A stretch of 64,000 nt of DNA from contig JAFRLO010000048.1 of assembly GCA_017431165.1 (NCBI GenBank), positions 1 through 64,000 of the forward strand. Reading direction: 5' to 3'. Position 1 is the first letter of the stretch, and each line of letters starts with the position of its first letter. A model generated the notes under the pieces. That model was given only the letters and a program-made list of their open reading frames with translations. It ran no database searches and was not told the origin of the DNA. The DNA comes from Eggerthellaceae bacterium. Lineage in GTDB: Bacteria; Actinomycetota; Coriobacteriia; Coriobacteriales; Eggerthellaceae. Position numbers and translations under genes: made by a program. Shown one piece after another: positions 1-7,699 of the stretch.

Positions 1-63
1 GGAATGGGATCATCGAGGGCGGGTATGTAATCGTCTTGTTGGTGTTTCCCTGAACTAGTACTG

Positions 64-122
64 GACAAAATATTTTTGTCAGCACGAATATTAAATTTGT
101 CCTAGGGGATAATGCATTTGTC
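64..122 (+). promoter_or_regulatory. Operator-like TTTGTC array upstream of the LysR gene
   Basis: TTTGTC occurs at 75-80, 96-101 and 117-122, spaced exactly 21 bp, which is two helical turns. An inverted GACAAAA at 64-70 pairs with TTTTGTC at 74-80 to make a palindrome with 7-bp arms around TAT. A GATAAT-like -10 element lies inside the array. The array ends 60 bp before the LysR start, the usual position for autoregulatory LysR sites. Sequence spacing is seen; assignment to the LysR protein is inference. Confidence 0.45.
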
Positions 123-181
123 AGATGAGGTTAGTACAATAATCAATTAGTTAGCGATTTTCAACAGGAGGGGAAGGGTCT

Positions 182-1108
182 GTGGAAATCAAGCAATTGC
201 GGCATATGCAATCGGCTGCACGGTACTCGAGCTACGCGCGCGCTGCAACCGAATGCTTCACGAGCCGCCAGAACATCGCGCACTCCGTGAAAACGCTCGA
301 AGCCGAACTCGGTGTTTCGTTGTTTGAGCGTAAACGCAGCGGCGTGGTTCTCACGCCAGCAGGCAAGGTCGTGGCACGACACGTCGATGAGATAATCTCT
401 TCCGTCGACAATCTGCGTTACCTGTTCGTTGACGCGGGGGATTTGAACCGCACGCTGAACCTGGCAATCAGCACCAATCTGTTCGCAGGCATCCCGCATG
501 TCGTAGACGAATACTTCATGGAGTGGGGCAATAAGCTGCGTTTTGTCGAGATGGATCCTGAGCGATGCTATCAAGCGGTCCTCTCGGGAATGGTCGATGC
601 CGCCATCGTGTCGTGCATGAAGCGTGAGTTTCCAGGGTGTAGTTCGTATCAGGTCATGGATTCGCCTGCCTTTATTGTCACCGATGAGTCCTCGCCTCTG
701 GCTGCTGAGGATTTCGTGTCGCTTTCCGATTTGGCGGATCAGCGCCTTCTGCTCCAGTCCATGCCTACGTTCCAGTATGAGCCGCTATTCGCTCAGCTTG
801 AGCAGCTTGGTTTCAACCGCGGTGACGTGAACGTCATCACATCCACTGGATCGATGGTGCACATGGTGCGCAGGCATGGCGGCGGCATCTGCGGCATCGT
901 GTCTGCCAAGTTCGCCACCAATCCGCCTGCAGGCACGACTGTCGTGCGGTTAGCCGATTCCCAGCTTAAGTGGCATTTCTATATCCTTTACCGTTTATCT
1001 GCGGAAAGCTCGAGCATAGTTATGAAGTTGGCGCAAGGGGTACGTGCGGCTTTCAAGGCGGAGAACTTCGATATGAATTCGCTTTTGATACCAGGGGATG
1101 GTCAGTAA
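182..1108 (+). CDS. LysR family transcriptional regulator
   Basis: A 308-residue LysR-type regulator, normal length for the family. The N-terminal 60 residues form the winged helix-turn-helix, with the typical pattern ending in LGVSLFERKRSG and LTPAGK; the remaining ~220 residues are the periplasmic-binding-protein-like effector domain. The start is GTG at 182, 6 bp after a strong AGGAGGGGAAG. It precedes a hydroxyacyl-CoA dehydrogenase and a molybdoenzyme on the same strand, so it is probably their pathway regulator; the effector would then be the substrate or an intermediate. The TTTGTC array upstream suggests autoregulation. Family assignment is firm; target and ligand are inferred from position only. 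Confidence 0.93.
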   Translation: MEIKQLRHMQSAARYSSYARAATECFTSRQNIAHSVKTLEAELGVSLFERKRSGVVLTPAGKVVARHVDEIISSVDNLRYLFVDAGDLNRTLNLAISTNLFAGIPHVVDEYFMEWGNKLRFVEMDPERCYQAVLSGMVDAAIVSCMKREFPGCSSYQVMDSPAFIVTDESSPLAAEDFVSLSDLADQRLLLQSMPTFQYEPLFAQLEQLGFNRGDVNVITSTGSMVHMVRRHGGGICGIVSAKFATNPPAGTTVVRLADSQLKWHFYILYRLSAESSSIVMKLAQGVRAAFKAENFDMNSLLIPGDGQ

Positions 1109-1172
1109 GCGCTTCGCTTCGGATGGGCTTTGCACCGATCGATTACATGGGTTCGCGCAAAAAAAGGGGTTT

Positions 1173-2402
1173 ATGATGGCTGGTAAGCCGAAGATTCTCG
1201 TGGTCGGCGCTGGCACGATGGGCAATAGCATCGCGCACGTATTCGCTGCACACGGGTATGTCACCTACATGTCGAGTCGTCATCAGGAGTCTCTCGATAA
1301 GGCGCAGGAGTGCATCGCTGACGCTGTGGCATTGCTGAAGAACGAGGGCATAGCTGACGATGCGTACGAGGAGACATTGCAAAAGAACCTGCATCCCGTT
1401 CGTGCAGACAGGATTCCCGATATTGCGCAAGAAGTCGACGTGGTGTTCGAAACCATCGTCGAGGATCCGCAAGCCAAGCGTGAAATCTATGGCATGCTCA
1501 GCGAAAATTGCCGTGCCGATTGCATTTTGGCATCCAATACCTCGGGTATGGATGTCTTTACGTTATGCGAGGGCACTGTCGAGAACATGGAACGCCTCAT
1601 CATCGCCCATTGGTTCAATCCCCCGCACCTCATGAAGCTCGTTGAGGTGGTGAAGGGCCCGAAAACATCCGATGCGACGGTTGCCCGCATGCGTAAGCTA
1701 TTAGAATCTGTGGGTCGCAAACCAACCGTATTGAACACGTTCGTGCCCGGTTTCATCGTGAACCGCATGGCCACAGTCATCAATCGCGAGTTGTACTACA
1801 TGATCGACCAAGGCTGGGTCACCGCTCAAGATGCCGAGGATGCCATCAAATACACCCACGGCTTGCGCTTCGGCTTCGAAGGACCACTTGCGCTCTGGGA
1901 TTTCGTGGGCCTGAAGACAACTATGGCAGTCGCGCATGAGGGCGTCCTGGAAACGCTGTGCAACGACACTGACACGTTACCATTAGGTGAGAAGCTTGTT
2001 GCCGAAGGAAAAACGGGTGTCAAGGCGGGCGAGGGGGCTCTGAAGTACGGCGATATCGAAGAATATGCTGAAAAGCGCAGCCATCGCGTAGTCCAGATGA
2101 CCAAGGTCATCGAGGCGTGGGATCGCGAAGATGTGTGCGATGAGCCAGCATGCCACGACCAGATTGGCACGCCAATGCAAAAGACGATTGTCGCTGATGG
2201 CATAATCAGCCAGTTCGAAATGAGCGAAGAGGACCTAGGCGATTTCTCCGTCAGCGATGTTGCATGCATCTCCTGTCGTCCTCTGTGCACGAATAAGGTC
2301 ATGCGACGCTATCATGGTGGACCGTTGTTCATGTGTACGCGCAAAGAGGCGACCAAGCAAATCCTCGAGCGTGAATACGCCCGTATGCATCCCGGGGAAT
2401 AA
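1173..2402 (+). CDS. 3-hydroxyacyl-CoA dehydrogenase family protein with Cys-rich C-terminal tail
   Basis: A 409-residue NAD-dependent dehydrogenase related to 3-hydroxybutyryl-CoA dehydrogenase. The Rossmann motif GAGTMGNSIA lies at the N-terminus; the catalytic region AHWFNPPHLMKLVEVV (His and Glu of the HxFxP/E pattern) and the helical C-terminal dimerisation domain follow. It is longer than the usual ~285-310 residues: the extra ~90 residues include CISCRPLC and a further Cys ~24 residues on, possibly a metal or cluster site. ATG at 1173 follows AAAAAGGGG and fits the family N-terminus, so the longer frame upstream is not used. It lies 64 bp after the LysR gene. The reaction is probably oxidation of a beta-hydroxy acyl-CoA or beta-hydroxy acid; substrate unknown. 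Confidence 0.88.
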   Translation: MMAGKPKILVVGAGTMGNSIAHVFAAHGYVTYMSSRHQESLDKAQECIADAVALLKNEGIADDAYEETLQKNLHPVRADRIPDIAQEVDVVFETIVEDPQAKREIYGMLSENCRADCILASNTSGMDVFTLCEGTVENMERLIIAHWFNPPHLMKLVEVVKGPKTSDATVARMRKLLESVGRKPTVLNTFVPGFIVNRMATVINRELYYMIDQGWVTAQDAEDAIKYTHGLRFGFEGPLALWDFVGLKTTMAVAHEGVLETLCNDTDTLPLGEKLVAEGKTGVKAGEGALKYGDIEEYAEKRSHRVVQMTKVIEAWDREDVCDEPACHDQIGTPMQKTIVADGIISQFEMSEEDLGDFSVSDVACISCRPLCTNKVMRRYHGGPLFMCTRKEATKQILEREYARMHPGE

Positions 2403-2672
2403 GCCAACCGACCTAGATGAATCAAAAGGCCGTATTTTTTGAGATGGCTTACATGCTCCTACTAAAACGGATTACTTAAAGTATTCCGTAAACCCTTTCT
2501 GTCTTAGATTGTTTGACACAAGGTTTCAAACGTCAATTTTTCTTTGTCCACCTGCAAATACGCAGTATCTTCTCATCTTTCAGGCCCTCCTACAAAATGG
2601 GAATCGAATTAATAGCTGAAAGGCTATTAGGAGAAGAAGTATGCGAGATAAGACGAATTGAAAGGAGAGGGT
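2403..2672 (+). promoter_or_regulatory. Intergenic region upstream of the molybdoenzyme operon
   Basis: This 270-bp gap carries no gene. Overlapping dyads are visible: TTTGA at 2512-2516 with TCAAA at 2526-2530, and TTGAC at 2513-2517 with GTCAA at 2532-2536. TTGACA at 2513-2518 could be a -35 element, but no good -10 is found 17 bp on. A single TTTGTC at 2543-2548 matches the box repeated in front of the LysR gene. A regulated promoter is likely here; the exact start is not visible. Confidence 0.35.
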
Positions 2673-5219
2673 ATGATAGATATGAATAAGGTTGCCAGTG
2701 ACGTACTGGCTGCCACGCCGAAAACCGGGCCGACTAATGCGACTGCATGGAAGACCCAAGACGGCGATGAAACCATCTTCAGGACGTGTGCGTGGTCTCC
2801 TCCGGGATGCCATCCGGTAGGATGCGGCCTTCGCGTGCATGTGAAGGACGGCGTTGTCACGAAGATCGAGGGCGATCCCGAACATCCCATCACGCGCGGC
2901 TCCCTGTGCCCGCGTTGCTTGGCTCTGAAGGAATACATCTATCATCCTGACCGCATCATCCACCCGATGAAGCGTGCTAAGGAATTCCGCGGTCAGGCTG
3001 ACAAGTGGGAAGAGTGCTCTTGGGACGAGGCAACCACGCTCGTCGCAAATGCAGCAATCGAGATTCGCGAGAAGTTCGGTCCTGAGACCATCATCGTCTT
3101 CGGTGGTACCGGCCGCGAGGCCAACAACTGGTATCCACAGTGGGCGAACCTGGTCTTCGGTACGCCGAACTCCGTGTATGCCCAGCCTGGCTGGTCTTGC
3201 TACGGTCCTCGCATGACGAACACCGCGTTCATGATGGGCGGCGGCTATCCTGAGATCGACTACGCTTCAAAGTTCCCGCTGCGTTACGACGATCCTCGCT
3301 TCACGCCTCCCGAACTCATTCTCCTCTGGGGTAAGGAGCCGCTGCGCTCGAACCCCGACGGTCTGTATGGCCATGCGATCATCGAGATGATGCGTCGTTT
3401 CGGCACCAAGATCATCTGCGTCGATCCTCGCGTGACTTGGATCGGCACGCGTGCAGAAGAGGTTCTGCAGCTGCGTCCCGGCACCGACACCGCCCTGGCC
3501 ATGGCATTCATCTATGTCCTTGCACATGATGATTTGGTCGACCATGAGTTCATCGATGCATGGACCTACGGTTACGATGCGCTGGTTCAGCGCGTTTCTG
3601 AGATGCCGCCTTCTCGCGCTGCCGAGATCTGCGGTCTCGATGAAGAGCAGATTTGGCGTGCTGCCCGTCTGTTCGGCAATGCCAAGCCGTCCAGCGTTGC
3701 TTGGGGTCTCGCTACTGACGAGTCCACGAACGGCGCTCAGCTCGGTATGTGCCTCGTTGCTCTTATGAGCATCACCGGCTTCTTGGATGCTCCTGGTGGC
3801 ACGACGCTCGGCATGGGCGACGACCAGGGCAACGTCGTTCGCGACGGCGGTTCCATTTCCGCTGACGAGAAGGTTGACGATGCTACTGACTCCACGCTCG
3901 AGTTGGCTCTCAAGCATGGCATGATGTCTGAGGATACCTGGTTCAACAAGCGCATCGGCGTCGATAAGTATCCGTGCGTCGGTTCCGTTATGTGGACCTG
4001 CCAGCCTGACGAGATGCTCAAGGCTCTCGAGACCGGCAAGCCCTTCAAGCTTCACATGGCTCAGTTCGTTTCCTCGAACCCCATCTCCTGCATCGGCGGC
4101 GAGCCGCAGCGTTGGTGGAATGCCCTGCGTGAGCTCGACTTCAACTTCGCATGCGATCTGTTCATGAACCCAGTCATCCAGGCGTGCTGCGACGTGTTCC
4201 TGCCTGTTTCTTCCACGATTGAGCATGACGGCCAGGTCGTTACGCACTATGGCCTCAACAGCTCCTTCTATGGTGCTGAGAACAAGTGCGTCCAGGTTGG
4301 CGATTGCAAGTCCGATATCGAGATCATGCGTATGGTCGGCAAGAAGATTTTCCCCGAGTTCTGGAACCGTTTCGACACCGATGAAGACTACAACAACTTC
4401 CATGTATTCCGTTCATGGCTGCCGTGGGATACTCTGCGCGACAACGTCGTCACGATGTCCGACGAAGAGTACTTCAAGTACAAGACCGGCCGCCTGCGTC
4501 CCGATGGCAATCCTGGCTTCCCGACCATGACCGGTCGTCTGGAGCTCTATTCGTATGCATATGCGAACTTCCAGGAAGACGCGTTGCCGTACTTCGAGGA
4601 TCCGGCCTACGGTCCTGTCAGCATGCCCAAGATGATGGAGTCCGAGTATCCGTTCGTGCTCACTACCGGTGCACGTCGTCAGGAATTCTTCCATTCCGAG
4701 CATAAGCAGGTTCCGTCGCTGCGTCAGATCAGCCCGTATCCCGAAGTCGACATCAACCCGGCCGACGCTACGCGTCTCGGTATCGAAGAGGGCGACTGGG
4801 TTGAGATTTGGTCTCCGTACGGCAAGTGCCGTCAGAAGGCCAAGGTCACCCCGACCATCAAGGAAGGCGTCGTCCACGCAGTGCATGCGTTCTGGTTCCC
4901 AGAGCAGGAAGCTTCTGAGCCGAACCTGTTCGGTGCTTTCAAGTCGAACATCAACAACCTCATGCCGACGAGTGTCAATGCGAAGTCTGGTTTCGGTAAC
5001 ACCTTCAAGTCGATGATCTGCAACATCAAGAAGGTTTATGACAACGACGACGTGAACTTCCCGACTGACACGGGCATCATGCTCGAGGCAAGCCGTCAGT
5101 GCGAGTTCACCTATCAGGAGACGTGGCGCCCGACTGACGCTCCGGTTGTCGACCCAATTCCTCAGGATCAGATCCTTAGTTTCGAGAAGACCCCGGAAAT
5201 TGACAACATCGTCAAATAA
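2673..5219 (+). CDS. Molybdopterin-dependent oxidoreductase, large (catalytic) subunit
   Basis: An 848-residue member of the DMSO reductase superfamily. Near the N-terminus, Cys39, Cys46, Cys51 and Cys79 (CAWSPPGCHPVGC then SLCPRC) give a variant [4Fe-4S] motif, C-x6-C-x4-C-x27-C. Molybdopterin-binding domains follow, and the molydopterin dinucleotide-binding domain starts near residue 660 (LTTGARRQEFFHSEH). No twin-arginine signal or membrane segment, so it should be cytoplasmic. Start is ATG at 2673 behind AGGAGAGG. The next gene is a two-cluster ferredoxin subunit. The N-terminal signature resembles, from memory, the Eggerthellaceae catechol dehydroxylase and transhydroxylase group; that is a recollection, not an alignment, so the substrate stays open. 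Confidence 0.9.
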   Translation: MIDMNKVASDVLAATPKTGPTNATAWKTQDGDETIFRTCAWSPPGCHPVGCGLRVHVKDGVVTKIEGDPEHPITRGSLCPRCLALKEYIYHPDRIIHPMKRAKEFRGQADKWEECSWDEATTLVANAAIEIREKFGPETIIVFGGTGREANNWYPQWANLVFGTPNSVYAQPGWSCYGPRMTNTAFMMGGGYPEIDYASKFPLRYDDPRFTPPELILLWGKEPLRSNPDGLYGHAIIEMMRRFGTKIICVDPRVTWIGTRAEEVLQLRPGTDTALAMAFIYVLAHDDLVDHEFIDAWTYGYDALVQRVSEMPPSRAAEICGLDEEQIWRAARLFGNAKPSSVAWGLATDESTNGAQLGMCLVALMSITGFLDAPGGTTLGMGDDQGNVVRDGGSISADEKVDDATDSTLELALKHGMMSEDTWFNKRIGVDKYPCVGSVMWTCQPDEMLKALETGKPFKLHMAQFVSSNPISCIGGEPQRWWNALRELDFNFACDLFMNPVIQACCDVFLPVSSTIEHDGQVVTHYGLNSSFYGAENKCVQVGDCKSDIEIMRMVGKKIFPEFWNRFDTDEDYNNFHVFRSWLPWDTLRDNVVTMSDEEYFKYKTGRLRPDGNPGFPTMTGRLELYSYAYANFQEDALPYFEDPAYGPVSMPKMMESEYPFVLTTGARRQEFFHSEHKQVPSLRQISPYPEVDINPADATRLGIEEGDWVEIWSPYGKCRQKAKVTPTIKEGVVHAVHAFWFPEQEASEPNLFGAFKSNINNLMPTSVNAKSGFGNTFKSMICNIKKVYDNDDVNFPTDTGIMLEASRQCEFTYQETWRPTDAPVVDPIPQDQILSFEKTPEIDNIVK

Positions 5220-5258
5220 TGGCTGCGGATTACTAGAACAGAGAAGGAGGTAAGAATA

Positions 5259-5591
5259 ATGGCAAATGGTCTGTATATCGATTTCGAGTTCTGCTCTGGT
5301 TGTCACAGCTGCGAGATTGCGTGCCGCAACGAGTTGGAGCTTGGTATCACCGACTTTGGTATGAAGGTTCTCGAGGACAAGCCACGTCAGAATCCTGATG
5401 GCTCTTGGCACTGGGATTACATCGCCTATCCGACCGAACTTTGCAACCTGTGCGAAGACCGCGTTGCTGCTGGCGGAATCCCGGCATGCGTGCAGCACTG
5501 CCAGGCCAAGGTGCTGTACTACGGCACCATCGAAGAGCTGACGGCACAGATGCTCGAGAAGGGTAGCAAGGGAGCTATCTTCATTCCGTAA
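5259..5591 (+). CDS. 4Fe-4S ferredoxin-type electron transfer subunit
   Basis: A 110-residue ferredoxin-like small subunit. Two cysteine groups are visible: CSGCHSCEIAC near residue 12 and LCNLCEDRV with ACVQHC near residues 66-88, enough for two [4Fe-4S] clusters. No signal peptide or membrane anchor. It starts 39 bp after the molybdoenzyme stop behind GAGAAGGAGG, so the two genes are co-transcribed and probably form a soluble heterodimer that passes electrons to or from the Mo site. It is shorter than the partner subunits of the two other molybdoenzymes in this window (132 and 137 residues), and its sequence is more distant. Confidence 0.9.
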   Translation: MANGLYIDFEFCSGCHSCEIACRNELELGITDFGMKVLEDKPRQNPDGSWHWDYIAYPTELCNLCEDRVAAGGIPACVQHCQAKVLYYGTIEELTAQMLEKGSKGAIFIP

Positions 5592-5600
5592 GGCAATCGC

Positions 5601-5622
5601 GCTGCATGCGAATCCATGCAGC
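5601..5622 (+). other. Intergenic hairpin after the ferredoxin gene
   Basis: GCTGCATG at 5601-5608 pairs with CATGCAGC at 5615-5622 around a 6-nt loop. It is followed by six A, not T, so it does not look like an intrinsic terminator in this direction. It may stabilise the upstream mRNA or separate expression of the enzyme and the transporter. Confidence 0.35.
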
Positions 5623-5729
5623 AAAAAAGCTTTCGGACCAAAGGCTTTAACGGGGGTTGGTGGCCTTGCAAAAGCAGGGTCATCAACACCCGAAGAGAGA
5701 AATCAAGTTTAGTTTTTTTAGGAGGGGTT

Positions 5730-7226
5730 ATGGGTTCTGAAGACATCGTCTCGAAGCAAACATTCGGGACGCCGTTTCCAGATGGGAAGATTCTGCGCAA
5801 CCGCCTGATTGGCTGTATTGTCGCTGCTGTCATCTTCCTGCTGTTCCAATTTGTGATACCGACACCCGAGGGTCTTCCTCATCAGGCTATGTCGGCTGCT
5901 GGTATCCTGTTCTGCTCTATCGTCCTGTGGTGTACTGAGGGTGTTCCCTTCACAATCACCGTTGTGTTGATTTACTTCTTGCTGCCGATCACGGGCATTC
6001 TTCCCTACAATGCCATCACCGATCCGGCGCAGAGCTTCAACGGACAGCCTCTTATGAGCGTGTTCAACTCTTCGAGCTTGCTGGTACCTATCTACTGCTT
6101 GTTCGTGTTCACGGTTTCCGGCGCTGTTATGGCAACCCCGATTCCGTATCGTGTTGCCAGGGCTGCCCTGAACGCTGCCGGCACCAATGTCACCAAGCTG
6201 TTCGTTATGTTCGGTCTTGGCTGCTCCGTCCTGTCCATGTTCATCTCCGACCTCGCGGCATCCGCCATCTTCTGCGGCATCGGCATCTCGATTGTCCAGG
6301 CTAATGGTGGCAAGCCGAAGATCTCCGAATTGGGCAAGGCATTCACCGTCTTGTGCGGTACCACTGCTGCTATCGGCGGTATCGGCACCCCGGTTGGCAA
6401 TTCACTTAACATGCTCTGCATGAACATGGTCGGTCAGGCCATGGGTGTCACCGTGACCTTCGGCCAGTGGTGCCTCACGATGATTCCGATCGCCATCATC
6501 ACGTCCCTCATCGCAAGCTGGGTTGTCATCAAGCTCTACAAGGTTGAGGAGATCAAGCCTGAGGCTCTCGAGGTCGTCCAATCCAAGCTGGCTGACTATG
6601 GCAAGATGACTGCACGCGAAATCAAGATTATCGTCTGGTTCATTATCGTGTTCGGTATCTGCCTGGCCTCCACGTGGGTTCCGTCCATCAACTCCATGCT
6701 CGTCTGCTTCATTGGCGCCGTCATCGCCTTCATCCCGGGTCTCAACCTGTTGACGAAGGAAGACTTCGACGCATCCGTGTCGTGGGACATCATCATGCTG
6801 ATCATCGGCGTGCAATGCCTCATCAACGGCATGATGGGCACCGGTCTTGTTACGTGGGCCGTTAAGCTCATCTTCGCTGGTGCCGCGTCCTGGCCGTTCA
6901 TCGTCGTGGTCATCGTTGCCGTCGTTGTTACGGGTATACTGCACATTCTCATTCCAATCGGCCCGCCGACCGTATCCGTTGCTCTGCCCATTATGTTCGG
7001 CATCGCTGCTATCGTTCCCGAACTCAATGGCTGCCTGATTGCTGCCATCGGTGGTTCTATTGGTGCTGTGACCTCGTTCCTCCCGTTCGATGCTATCATG
7101 CTGTGCTCCTACAAGTACGGTTGGATCAGCATGGGCGACTGGCTGAAGAAGGCTTGGGTCCCGACGGTCATCCTGTGGATTGTGGTCATCATCCTTGGCC
7201 CGGTCATTACTGGCTTCTTCTACTAA
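5730..7226 (+). CDS. SLC13/DASS-type anion permease
   Basis: A 498-residue polytopic membrane protein of the divalent anion/sodium symporter type (ion transporter superfamily). About a dozen hydrophobic segments are readable, with the two re-entrant-loop regions typical of the fold: GGIGTPVGNSLNML in the first half and PIGPPTVSVALPIMFG in the second. The start is ATG at 5730 with AGGAGGGG 2 bp away from it; the longer frame upstream is mostly non-membrane and unlikely. Family members carry dicarboxylates, citrate or sulfate. Its position directly after the molybdoenzyme pair suggests it imports the substrate or exports the product as a carboxylate. Substrate is inference. Confidence 0.87.
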   Translation: MGSEDIVSKQTFGTPFPDGKILRNRLIGCIVAAVIFLLFQFVIPTPEGLPHQAMSAAGILFCSIVLWCTEGVPFTITVVLIYFLLPITGILPYNAITDPAQSFNGQPLMSVFNSSSLLVPIYCLFVFTVSGAVMATPIPYRVARAALNAAGTNVTKLFVMFGLGCSVLSMFISDLAASAIFCGIGISIVQANGGKPKISELGKAFTVLCGTTAAIGGIGTPVGNSLNMLCMNMVGQAMGVTVTFGQWCLTMIPIAIITSLIASWVVIKLYKVEEIKPEALEVVQSKLADYGKMTAREIKIIVWFIIVFGICLASTWVPSINSMLVCFIGAVIAFIPGLNLLTKEDFDASVSWDIIMLIIGVQCLINGMMGTGLVTWAVKLIFAGAASWPFIVVVIVAVVVTGILHILIPIGPPTVSVALPIMFGIAAIVPELNGCLIAAIGGSIGAVTSFLPFDAIMLCSYKYGWISMGDWLKKAWVPTVILWIVVIILGPVITGFFY

Positions 7227-7240
7227 GGTTTGGGAAGCTT

Positions 7241-7277
7241 TGGTTGCAGGTGCCGGATTCTTTGGTACCTGCAACCA
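7241..7277 (+). repeat. Hairpin 1 downstream of the anion permease
   Basis: Arms TGGTTGCAGGTGCC (7241-7254) and GGTACCTGCAACCA (7264-7277) pair with one mismatch over 14 bp around a 9-nt loop. There is no T-run after it. The core GCAGGT/ACCTGC resembles the GGCAGGTA hairpins found later in the window. It may be a terminator of the permease transcript or an mRNA-stabilising structure. Confidence 0.5.
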
Positions 7278-7287
7278 GATGTATTAC

Positions 7288-7324
7288 GATAATCACCGGG
7301 TGGGTTAACTGCTCGGTGATTATC
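7288..7324 (+). terminator. Hairpin 2, likely terminator after the anion permease
   Basis: GATAATCACCG (7288-7298) and CGGTGATTATC (7314-7324) form a perfect 11-bp stem with a 15-nt loop, followed by TTCT. It lies 10 bp beyond hairpin 1, so the permease 3' end carries two tandem stem-loops. The T-run is short, so termination efficiency is uncertain. Confidence 0.5.
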
Positions 7325-7350
7325 TTCTAACGATTGGATGCGAGGGACTT

Positions 7351-7545
7351 ATGGAGCAAACGATCATTTGGGTGGTTCTGGCAGTATTCGTCATCTTTGT
7401 TGCCGTTAAGTCGCTCAAGCAGCGTAATCAGGATGGCAAAAAGACGCTCGACCAACGTCGTGAGGAAACATATGCGCGTTATGAGCAGCGCATGGAAGAA
7501 TTCCGCAAGACTGAAATGAAAAAGGACGAATCATCCGAAGAATAA
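7351..7545 (+). CDS. Small single-pass membrane protein
   Basis: A 64-residue protein with one N-terminal hydrophobic helix (residues ~4-20, IIWVVLAVFVIFVAV) followed by a highly charged tail that is probably helical (KTLDQRREETYARYEQRMEEF). ATG at 7351 is preceded by GAGGGAC at a good distance. It sits alone between two permeases, after tandem hairpins. I do not recognise a family. Small proteins of this shape sometimes act as accessory subunits of transporters, which would fit the neighbours, but nothing in the sequence proves that. Coding status is likely rather than certain. Confidence 0.55.
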   Translation: MEQTIIWVVLAVFVIFVAVKSLKQRNQDGKKTLDQRREETYARYEQRMEEFRKTEMKKDESSEE

Positions 7546-7644
7546 GCATTGCTGCACCTTCGTTGATGAACTGAAAGATTCATCCAGGCATCGATATCTG
7601 CCGAGTACCCAAAGCTCTTCCTCGAGAGCGTTGCATGTGGTTTA

Positions 7645-7672
7645 TTGTCAAGAGTATGCTTTGCCCTATAGG
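7645..7672 (+). promoter_or_regulatory. Candidate sigma-70-type promoter of the second permease
   Basis: TTGTCA at 7645-7650 and TATAGG at 7667-7672 are separated by 16 bp, 28 bp before the start codon. Both hexamers match consensus at four or five of six positions. This suggests the second permease has its own promoter. Confidence 0.42.
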
Positions 7673-7699
7673 GTGCGTATGTGTTAGGAGGGAAACTCG

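Noticed and set aside
5601-5622. Intrinsic terminator after the ferredoxin gene
   Set aside because: The stem is followed by A6 instead of T, so it was kept only as a hairpin.
3267-5624. Long minus-strand open frames (378 and 403 codons) inside the molybdoenzyme and ferredoxin region
   Set aside because: They are antisense to clearly conserved genes, have no ribosome binding site, and their translations look like low-complexity shadow sequence.
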